A stretch of DNA of 64,000 bases from Cristatella mucedo. Taxonomy: Eukaryota; Bryozoa; Phylactolaemata; Cristatellidae. How positions within the stretch are numbered: the first letter of the stretch is position 1; every line of letters starts with the position of its first letter. The notes under the pieces are model-generated. The model saw only the letters and a program-made list of their open reading frames with translations. It searched no databases and was not told the DNA's origin. Where the stretch lies: contig WPIO01000120.1 of assembly GCA_009760855.2 (NCBI GenBank), positions 682,001 to 746,000 on the forward strand, read 5' to 3'. This document shows, one piece after another, positions 10,721 to 22,700 of the stretch. Both the position numbers and the translations under genes were made by a program.

Positions 10721-13700
10721 GTAAGAAGCGTGCCGAGACGTACATTACACGTAGAATGCCTCTGACCGCTACGTTCGGCACTGGAATGCTTGGCCTTGAT
10801 TCAAACGAGTGAAGGCCGGCGAGATTTTGGTGTCCACTAATCTTCTAGGTTAGGTAGGAGAAAAAAGCAGTACGTTCGGTTAGCACGCTCACCAGAACAT
10901 GCCATTGACTGCATGCGGTCTTAGAAAGGCAATCGATGTGCTGGAAGCTCAAGCGGCCTGCGCTCGCTTCCACTTTCCTCGATCAGGTGGTCGGGTCGTT
11001 TATTGTCATCATAAAAAAGAGAGAAGTAGAAGATGCGATGGCTGAGCAGAGTTCGGGTGACTTTGTGAGTCCACACGGACGCACTCGGTTGCATCGCCGT
11101 TTCTTCTGACTGTGATGAACAGAATGATTGCTGAGTTCTCGATGAGCACATTGCATCATCTCGTATTTTTAGTAAAATGCTCGAGACTAATCGGCTGCCT
11201 TACTAGTAACTGTAATCGGCCTCGAAGTAATCTAACGTAGCAGAATGGTGGCGATGCCAACCCCAGACTGTAATCGATAGTTGTCGCAGACGTAGCAGGT
11301 AAACAGATGCCACATTCAAGGGTCATTGTCCACTCGGCAGATACCGAAACAAAGATTCGGGGAGCTGTAGCAGCATGTCTTCTCAACACCTCGCAGCCTA
11401 ATGGGGCACGAGGTACTTTACTGGAAAGAAGTTAGTCAACCTGATTAACTTATGTCGGTGCCTTTTTTATAAAGCGTTAATATGGCAATTAAGCAGGCCG
11501 CTTCTTAAAAATTCACCCTCACTTAACTTTTCGTTCTCGTTACCCTTCTATTATTGTCTCCTTCTCAGTCTCTTCTGTCTCCAACCCTTCTCGACTAGGC
11601 CTCAATCTCTTTTGTAACCATCTCTTTTTAGTCACCGTCACTCTCTCCATCTGCCTTTTGATGTATCTGCCTATCCTTCAGCATGTCTGTGTCGGTTTCC
11701 GTCTCTGCCCTCTCTGTTGCAGCCTGTATCTCTGTCTCTGCTACAGCATTTCTGTCTAGCTGTTTGATTAGCTCAGTCCATTCAGCAAATGTAAAGCGCC
11801 TAGAAAGAGATTGAGTTCTCTGAGGGCGCCTTATCAAGCGCATTATTATTATTATTATTATCATTGTTTCTAAATTGCTTAACCCAACTGCTTTCACTTC
11901 GTAACAGATGCCCAGACAGTAACCAGTGTCTTAGTAAAAATGAGGAAAATATACTTGATCTACAATTAGAGTAGTTAAGGGTTCTCGGCATTACGCATTA
12001 ACTCCATTACAATCAAGCAAGGAAACCCATCACCTGCTGCTGTGCTATAGCAGGCGATAAGAAGTAGCGAAATTTAGAAAACCTCATAACTAAAAATCGT
12101 TTTAGGCTCTTAATTCTTACTAAGAACCAGATGCCAATTTGAAACGCTAGCACAAATCACATCACCATTAGTATGTTACGAGCAACCCATCTTCGTTGAT
12201 ACGGCTCGGTTCGTGAAGTATTGTTTATTTGGGAAACAAAAAATTGCTCCGAGAGAATCTACACACACCATCAGCTAGACGACTTACTGAAACTGTGTGG
12301 ACCCAGAGCCTTGTGTGGCACCTAAATATGTGAAGCTATGTAAGTAAATTATCGTAACGGAAGTTGGCAAAATTTACAATAGAAGACAAGGCTGGGTGAT
12401 GTTATTAGCAAGCCGACACAATTTGAGCAGCAGCAACTCTAGTTAATTTATTTTTATATCTCCGTAAGTAGCTTAAAAATAAGGAAACCAAAGGTTATAC
12501 TATATTTTTAAGATATTCTTTGTTACTAATAATTAATTCAGTAGCATTCGATGGCCAATATATGAACTATCTTAATCTTTCACTGATTGTTATCATCCTA
12601 GCTGTAAATTGAGATGGACATATTTAGCGATGCTAACGGAGATCGCCTCGCCAAGGGTGACTCTGTTCAATGAGAAATACAATACCCAATTGATGCCACC
12701 TGCTGTTCGGCGGTGATGCAAAAATTTAGTGATATACAATCTGCAAAACTTAATGAAATGGAAAGATAAATGACGATTATCAATATGCAATCCTAAGCTA
12801 TCACCTATATGCGATTCCTAGTTACAGCCCTGGAGCTCGTGGGTCTCATAGTCCATAATTGTCGCCTTTGTTGGGGGCAAAAGATTAAAGACCGATCCGT
12901 TGTGCTGAGGGCAACAGAAGCAGGATGGTCATTTGCACTGTTGGAAACAGATGAAGGAGAAATTGCCTGCTCTGGGAGAAACAGATGAAATACTGGTCAC
13001 CTGCAGCTGGAGTTACGGATGAAAGATCGATCACCTGCACGGGAGGTCATGGATATAGTACTGGTGACATGGCACAGGCCACTAGCTTTTAACGTAGGTT
13101 AAGAGTAGAAAATTGGTGCAATAATAAAATCGAATTACTATTCAGCCAATTTGACAAGGCTACTAGTCGAACTTTTGAGGATTAAAGCACCATCAGCCTT
13201 AAATCGCTAAGAGATTATGCACTGACCTATTTCATGGCAGGCCGCATATAAACTCCCACTTTCTGAACAAAATACACATTCATTTGTCACTCCTCAGCCT
13301 GTTATTTATGCAGCGGGCTGTTGAATCCGCTCTACTAAAAACATACGGTTGGTAATTTTTTTACAAATCTAAAAAGCATCGGAATCAAATCAGAGTTCTA
13401 CAATGATCATCTATTAGCTGTAATTTGACCATCGTACATTGTGCAACAAGCAATCTCAATTGTTTACTTGGTGACAATTTCTGCCGGGAGGCCTGTGAAT
13501 GCCTTTCCTCAGGGGTATACCAGTGCCAACCAAGCAACATTGGCCAGCTAATCCTTCCCCGAACACCCACCCTAGTGAGCCTCATGGCACGTGGGCAGTG
13601 GTCATCGTGCACAGCTGGCACTAGTCCTCAGCAGGTTGCCGCCATGTTTCACTAGCAGACTTTGCACGGTAGATGCTGGCCTTCATTGTGTTCTCGAGCT

Positions 13701-16700
13701 TATTTCTGCTTTGGAACGTTTCTAAAAACAGACCAGAAGACAAAGCAGCAATGGGTGCCTCTCATTGTGTACAGGCCATTGGCCTATCATTGTGCTGTGA
13801 CTGGAGTTCGTCACTAGCACCACTTATGGAGAATCAAATAAGTTAAATCTATTAAAATAGAATTTTGTGGCTACTGAATGAGAGCTGATTGGTACTGCAA
13901 ACCCCATAAATGCGTTGATGATGCATGGACCGTGCTCACGATTTTGCATAGCATGCGGTGGTGACTGCTGAATAAGCTAACCCACGGGTTTAAATCTACA
14001 GCCATGCTTAGGTAATTTTCTTGTATAGATTCAGATCCCATTTCCGGCATTTACCGTTTCTAGTTAGGACGAGCGACGCATTTACTCATTTTCAAACAAT
14101 TTAAAAGGATTTCTTAAATAATAGTCCAGATAAGAACTTGAACTGGCATTCACATCTTAAACGCCTGGTCATATTGACATCCTCCAAGTATGCCTTGTCT
14201 TCCAAAGCCGTTTGTTCAAAATCAAAAATAATTTACACATATATAAAATACTACAACTACATGAGCCCATTATCTCCTAATATGGGCTGTTGCATGAGGC
14301 AGAGGTTTTGTTGATTAGCTACTCACGGTTCCTGATTTGTATGATATTCCTGCAAAGCCAGAATGTCCCAGGCTGATCTTTGGACTCCAGCTAGTAAGCC
14401 TAGAATATGAATCGATTGATGGAGGTTTCAGGCCTGTCTGTCTGAGACCCAAGCTTTAGATGGAAGCACGGAAACTGGTGATTTTAATGACTGAAGCAAA
14501 CGGTTAGAGCTTAAGTCAAATGAGCGACTAAGACTATTCGATTTTGTGGGCATGTTCCTGCATGCCACTATGCACGTGAGTCAAGAGGCACCGTTTTAAT
14601 GTCGCATAATATGTCTATTCAAAAATCATGCCCATCAAGTTGGACGGCTGTAGGACAATAATGCGAGACGTTTAAGTCATAAGGATGCTACGCGGTTCTT
14701 TTCCGAGCTCACATACTATTACAGCTTGTCAGCCGGATATGAATACTCAAGCTTATTTATCATGATCTTTCCCTGCGAAAACGGTCTTCGCTTTGCTACA
14801 GCTCTTTGTGAGGCTTAGCGGGGTTGCACTAAACAAGATAAGAACCACGCATCACACTTTTACCTTACCTATAAACGAAAAAATGACACAAATGTTTACA
14901 TAAAAAAATAGTTTATATAATATAAATAACTATATAGACGTGCAAAAATACATTACATCTACGTTTTCTGTATGAATACAAGCATTCCGTGGAAAACTAA
15001 AGTATGATTACGTGAAAATTTGAAATTTCATATGATTTCGACTTGATACCCTGAACTGGAAATGTCTCATGAGCGTGACCACATGTCTCTGTAGATTTGT
15101 CTTGCACAAAACCAAAAACGTCGGACTCATCCATTAGTCCCTTACTACGGGCATTTCGGGGGTGCATGGATCGGTCGTATTTATGAATACGTCATGAAAG
15201 GCTATCGCTACTACCTTCCTGACTGTTTCAGGCACAAACGCAAGTGATGCCGTGCTAATGACAGCCCTGCTCGATGGCTATTTAGCGAATGCCAGGCCTC
15301 CGCCGTCTAATATGGCGACCAACGTCCACATTGGATTTTTCCTCTCATCTATTGAAGAAGTGGTAAGGTGCTAATGCCTTGCTTGGGAAGCATTGACTGA
15401 GTTTAAGGCAAGTACTGATTAGTGCTGATGCCACTTTGCAGGAGGAGCACAGTCTCACTATGAAGGTGGCTGGTTTCATCGTTGTGGTACGAGCCAAAAG
15501 CTGCCATCGCTTGCTCTCAAGTCTGATTTATATGATGCAGTTCAAAACACGCCGTGTTGAAAGTTTGTGGACAAAATTTGTATTCCAGACTTGGAGTGAT
15601 GAAAGATTGACGTGGAATAAAACAGCTCAGAACGACCTTGATCGGCTGGTCATGCCTGCAACTTCAATCTGGAAACCGGACTTAGCCCTTACGGATTCGT
15701 GAGTTACTTCCGCTTTGCTACGAGCTCTTGAATGGACTTAGTGTCCTACGTCCTAGTACCAACATGCAGATTTGCGGGTACATTTTTGGTTTCGCCATTA
15801 CCTTCCACGTTAATTTCAGAACCAAGTTATTAAATTTCTGAAGTATAAAATCGTATGCCTTAAAATGTCGTAATCAAACAAATTTTAAGGGAGTCTCTGA
15901 TTAAAAAAGCTTAAGGCCATCAAACAAGGTCATTAGTCGTGAGAGAGGGCTGTCAGCTAGTCCATAAAAGTCCGCGAAAGTAGCTCTTTGCATAATTTGA
16001 CATTCAGCACTGCTTTACGAACTGAGGGTTACTGTTCTATACATCTGACCTCCACCAAATACTGATCAGCTTTGACTGTTTTAGGCAAATACATTTCTCT
16101 ACCGGATGGAGGGCATGGATTGGTGCAAGAAGCTCAAGGGTGTTGTACGAGGGCTTTAGCTAGTCAGACAAAATGAAGTGTAAAGGATTGAATGAAATAC
16201 TGAGTATTTAGGCATATTAACTCTTACAATGGGACTTCTTATCATGTAAGTTTCAACCTAAATTTATTGCTAATCGCTTCTCAGAATTAGCATTTCTTCG
16301 GTTGAATGAAGACCTTCTTCGAACCATGGACTCGGGTGAATTATCTCTGCATACTGGATTGATCTATTAGAAGCGTTTGTTACTATTGATAACCGAGTCC
16401 TTCTAGATTTCCTCTCATCTTGCCTGGGCATTCCTAGCACTGAACTGCAACGGTTCAGCTCCTATCTCCAATTGGGAGGCTCCAGATTATTGTTGCGACC
16501 TCTGCAAGGTAATCAGAGGAACTACTGGAGTATGGAGTACTTGAGAGCTGGGTGCTTGGTTGGCTTCATTTCTCAGCGTATATTCTCTCCTTTTCTGAGG
16601 TTATCGCTAACGAAAATCTAGGCCTTCTCTACTAGGTAGATGATACTCAACACCGAATGGTCTTAACTACCATGCTGCATGTATTGTTGAAATCCGCACT

Positions 16701-19700
16701 TGGATCGTAGAAAACTGTCTCTAATCAATCAAATGGCAATAAAACAAGCTTACAAGTTATAGGAAAATCAAGAGTGACATAACAAATGGAAAGATGGGCC
16801 ATCAAAATCGGCTGTAGTGGCATATATCATGTAGGGCTGCACGAAATCGAATTTTACTGTTCCAAAGTGACCTTTCTCTAGTCAACCGTATCAGCTCCAC
16901 TGTCAAGTATGCCTACTTCAAGCTACCTGACATGGCCAAAACTCGGGCTGACTTGGACAGGTGTACTACATCCTAATCGGACTATGCATTTGTGATATTC
17001 CATCTCCACTTCTCTCTGTCACTGCTTGCGGGCCTACCGGCCTACCAAGAAATCAGGTGCTTACCGGTGGTTGGTGAAAACTCTGCAGCGTCTCGGCTTG
17101 TCTCTTGTTGTTTGTGTCTAGTTGGCACAACGTAACGCATCTATCTGACCTGCACTGGCTCCCAGGCAAGCAGCGTTCCGACTTCAAGGTTCTCTCGCTC
17201 ATGCTCCACATCTCTCCATTCCATGGCTCCACCCTACCTATCGGAGCTGCTCCCCCACCAGACTTGACATCGTACTATCCGCTTTTCTGACTCGGATCGT
17301 AAGGCTATGCCTCGTATGAGTCCTCGCTCGTACTTTGGAGATCATGCCTTTTGTTCCAATGATCCGAAAACTTTAACTCCCTCCGCACTGATGGCAGTAC
17401 ATCTCCTGACCGTATCACATCACTGATCCATTTCCAATCGCTGATCCATATTTGGAATACATGCATGTACGTTCCAGTTTTGGACTTCATAGAAATGAGC
17501 TTCGCTGAGACTACCTGAAATAAGGAGCCAGTGGACCGGGGATGCTGCCAGAAATTACGTTAGGTACACTCGTGTGCCTGAAGTAAGGGTGTGTGAATGA
17601 TTCATTCTTACCTGCAGTCACATGTGAATGTTTGGGGGGGGGAGCAAGCCCTGACCTCTCGTGAACCAAGGAATGGTGCGACCGGGCTTGGCCAAGCCTA
17701 ACACCTCGTAATGCCCCTTATTAGGGTTGCCTGTTCGTGGCAAGATCAAGTCTTGCCTCTCCTTAATTTAGTCCTAGCTAAGTTAATTATGTACCTCATA
17801 ATGAACACCTTAGGTCATTACAACCGAGAGCACACGCTAATAAAGAAATAATTCATTTCGTTAGACAAATATTCTTAGGGGACTACAATCTAATGCATTT
17901 CTAATATTTAATATGTTAAGTAATTGTGAGTGCATATATATGGGTAGAGGCATGTGTCTTTATCGATACTGAATTTGAAGAGGTATGCGTGCATAAATTA
18001 ATGAACTAAACACTCAAGCCAGATTTGCTTGCCATCAAACAAACTAACCACAGTGTCTCATATAGGCCAGCTGTGCCGATGTCCAGGCGCCAACCCACGA
18101 GCCATTGCAGTTGATAACTCAAGCGTCAGTATATTACTGCCTAAGAAAAGCTAGCAGGGACAAAACCCTTGCGATTGTTACATGCTTCTAACTCCGACAC
18201 TGCCTTGCTAAGCCAGCAGATGGATTTTGCCTTTTTCTAAGACTGTGAGGTTGTGAAGGAGCGGGTTTCTCCAATACTTCAAATTACTTTCTTGAATTAT
18301 ATCCGGGTCGAAATGTATGAACACGGAAGAGGTATTAGAGCGGAAAAAAACAAATTCACATGAGAAAACTGCAGTTGTGTTCTAGTGAAAAAGAGCACAT
18401 GTCTACCTTGGGGCATCATTTTTGATCTTCGTAATTGCAACTGATCTTTAAATCTAGAAAATCATGTAAGATTTTGCACTAAGACTTTTAAGTTGCATGC
18501 AGTTGTGTCAGGTCAGCATTTTTGCAGCATGTGGGCTTGATCAATTTCTTAATTGCTCTAGGCTTCGTTTTCTTACCATAACCTAACCACTGAGTATTAC
18601 TGCCGCTCTGCATGTGATGGCTTTCCATCAATTGAACTTTAACCTCCAACATAGAATACGCCACTCTTTATTGTCATGAATATAAGATCAGTTGCTTTCA
18701 AGTTGAATTCATTTCCCGGCTCATAGCTCTCGTATACAGCAGCCAAATTCTCCGTCTGCTCCTGCATGGGTTCACAAACTTTGCCATTCTCATCTCGAAT
18801 TTTCGAGAATGTTGGATTATATATTTTAGTGAAGCACTCAAGCTAGTCATTTGACGAAGTAAAAGAGTCAACGTATAGCTCAATTGCAAACCGCAATGCT
18901 TGCTTCTGAATAAGTGGACCACTAGCAGCTACCCGTCAGGCTATGCAGTTTCTGAGTCCAGCCAGAACTAGTGCTTTGATATTTTGTTATTTAACTGCAA
19001 CTTCAAATTGCCAGTGAGAACAAAGCATTAGCAAGAAGTAATAAGCCTCATAAGAACTTTCTTCTTAAAATCAATATGTCGGTAATGCAGATATACGTCA
19101 CACTTTTGAAACCGCCACACGGAAATCGCCACGAATCTAGGCTTCAGTGTTAGCTCTTCGTTGTACGACATCATTTCCTACCCGAACTCATATTCTATTT
19201 GCCTTACATTTTTGCCAGCATCTGGCATTCTTATTGTCTCTCCCTTACCAGCTATGAACCTATGATGTGATGGCATTTTGTATGCTTGTTCGAAGTCAGC
19301 AGCCTACTTTAGTTATGACGTGACTGAATCGCAAGAACTGCAGCTGCTTGAATTATGGGTTGCAGTCAACGCAACCCGCGGCCATTTTCTCAAGTACTAA
19401 TGCTGGGTCCAACGCAGCAAAATTATTGCACTTGCAACTGGTAGCTACAGCTGAGGCTCACACGTGTAGCTCAGTCGGCTCTACTTTTTTTATGGGGAAT
19501 CATGCTAAATCAGACCAAAAGCAAGACAAAAGTGGCACACGCAGAAAAGTAAGGTGTATCTCAGGAACCTGAACAGCTCTGGCCGTTCGGCTTTTGGATA
19601 GGTAGAACGCGCACACGCATAAATTACTGCAGGTTTTGACGGAGATGGCACATAGTGATGCTTTTGGGCAGAAGGCTTTGAATGTGGAGCTCGGACTGGG

Positions 19701-22700
19701 AGCATGAGGAGCTTGGACTGGGTTTGGCTATACTGCTATTTATTTGTTGACCAGGAAACTGCTCTGGTCAGAGCTTTCCTTTACCTTTTCATTACCTTTG
19801 CATTCGTTAAATATTTAAATGGAGTCACTGCACATGGAAACATATAATTAGTTATGATCAGCAGACGCACAGCGGGCTGTAAGTTACAATCAGGCCGATT
19901 GAGCCTCGGCAACCAGCCTCGAGACTTCAGACGTTATTGCTAGAGAAAGACTCTAGTCGACCTTGATTAGAGACTCCTGTGAAGGTTTATGACGTAAGAA
20001 GCGACAGAAAGCAGCCGATTGCGGACTCCTATCAAAGTGGATTTTCCAACCGCCAGATTTCCTAGCATCGAGTCAGCCATGTCCGCCCGCTTGAATTGGG
20101 ACCCGTCGTCTGTCGTCTGCTGTCATTGAGGTCATCGCCTCTCGGTCCTCTCAGAAGGCCTGCACTCAACTCGAAAGCCCACGTGGTATGCACCGGATCC
20201 AGCTGGCTAGGTGCTGGGTGCTGCAAGGGCCACTTGCCCCCACTTGACATTGCCCTTGAAGGTCAGCGTCTCAAAGGCAGAGCGTGTCGAGATACAATTA
20301 AAGGGGCCGCCGAACCGTCCACTTGGCATGCACGCATTGCGTATGAGTGACGTGTCTATTAAATGTAGCATATTTTCTAGCTGTAGCTCGCATTGTGGGC
20401 TATTTAGAGTCTACATATGAATTTTTGGGTCAACAGTATGCCAGAGACGAAAGCACAATAAGGCTTGAGTTTTATAGCGAAAACCTTCTAGAAGTTGCTG
20501 GCAAACTGCTGTGTGGTGGTGAAATGTGCAGCACTCTTATGCCATGGAGAGACAAATCCTACTGCGATTCAGGTGCTATATCAAAGCGTAGCTGAATAAA
20601 TATGAAGGCACGCAATTGTAGTTCGTCGTTTACAATAAAAACTAGGTCTTATAAGTCCGTGCTCCTAATTGAACTCGGGAACCTTTGCACTTCTGTAAGA
20701 ATGGAACGTGAAACCTAGCAAATCGTGTGCTTAGGTGTCCTGCTATCGTAATCTACTTTAAAACATGCAGCTTGGATGTAAATATGAAGTAAGACGCTTG
20801 CCGAACGGATGGAGACTCCCGTCCGGTATCCCCGTTGGTGTAGTATTATTGATTATCTAACGGAGAAAGGAATTCTCGGACGAATACGTCGACGTAAAAG
20901 GGGCTGTTAGTAGGCATGGTTTCTTTTCTCCGTGCAGCTTGCAATAATAGAGAAACAATGCAGCTACACACAATGGAAGAACATAGACACCAATTAGGTA
21001 ATTATCGCACGACCAACGCTCGTTAACGAGAGGAGCCTCTGGCCCTGGAGAAGAATCGATATTCTGCTGCGGTCTTAAGTGGGCTGCCAGGTCGAGTCTT
21101 AGAATCGAGGACTTGGGATAAAGCAAGCTTCGGCGCCTAATAATGCGCACCATATACTTGAAACTTTGCCTTGAAACATAGGGATAGGTGTATGAACCGC
21201 TTCAAATGATGGCTAGCACTTCAGACGATCACCGAAGTCTAATCTTGGACTTGGCCTTTGCCTTAGAGTGCTGGCAGCATAAGCAAAAATAAAAAATTAA
21301 ATACTATTAGTTTATATAGCCCCCTGAGAGACCTTAATCTCTATTCAGTCGCTTCACGTATGCCACAGGGGTCGAGCCCACAACCTCGGCCAGGCCTGTC
21401 GGGCGAGCACCTTAACCGCTGGGCCAAACCAGCATGTAAGAGTAAGAGGAAAGCGATAAAGATAAATAAAAGTGGACGTAGCCGACGAATGGAATAAAGA
21501 TTAGAATCGCTGTACCGCCCACTTTAGATTAGGAGCTGTGTACACCCAATTGGCCGACTCGAAAACATCACGTTCACGCGCAAGCCTTATTAGTCACCAC
21601 CCCGAGAGACTGACTGCCAGTCTAGTCAAAGAAAGGGCGCCCGCGGTGTGCTGGTTATGACTAGAGATAGATGACTGTGCGGCTAGATCGGAGGTCAGCC
21701 TCCAGAGTGCTGCTCTACTTTGTAGTTGGTTCCACTCCTTCGCTTAAAGACCGTTGGCGGCAGAAGCTTTAGCTCTGCAGGTCCTAGACTGTGGAACTCG
21801 CTTCCCCCATTCGTACGCAACGACAACTACTCTCCTGCTGCCGACTATGGCTCGTCCTTTTCAGCGACCCTGAGCTGCTACTTTCATGCTACTAACTACC
21901 TCAACCGCTCTCCTGACTCTGCTATACTTCCCACATTCTCTTCGTGGCGTGACACAAAGTCTGTTGGCTACCAAATGCGTACCGTAAATCGCAAAGGCTG
22001 TAAGTGCGCTATACAAAACTCTCCTGCGTAACACCCGCGTAGTCTTTATGAATTTGCAGAGTTACAGAAGGAGATACATTACATAACATTACATAGTAGG
22101 GGGTTACCAAAAGCCTCTCCACCTGCTGCGGAACTATGGGAGATGGTCATATGGCCGGGTGGCCAACCTTCACTTTTGCGCCAGTAAAGGCTTCCTAAAA
22201 CCATCTAGGTACGGCATGCCCTCATTGTTAAACCTATCAAAAGTGGCCCCACGGCCAGCTGAACAGGCGGGATTCGTGTAACACAAGAACTGTAGAGGTC
22301 AACCAAGGTTCGCAACACTGCCAGCTCAGCTCCGGTCACATTCTCAAGGCGGAAAACTCTAGCTAAAAATAACCGTTTTGCCGGGCGCGATGCGACGGCC
22401 ACGCTAGTCCCACCCCGAATCGGCCTCACACGATCCGCCCGGCTAATGCCAGTGCTTTGCGTGAGCACACGACTCGCCTCACGGTGTTGAACGGGGGACC
22501 CAACCGTCGCCGCGAACATTTCGGCCTGAGCAGGACGACCGGGGCGGAAGCTTCGTCCAATTCAGCCGCCGCTGCTTTGCCGCTTTCACAATAATCCAAA
22601 AGCAGAGAGGTGGGGAGGTAGTAGCAGCATCGTTTGCCGTTCTTCGTCATCACGGCTAGCAGGCCCCGCAATATATCAAAATAAGTTGCTCAAGCTTCTT

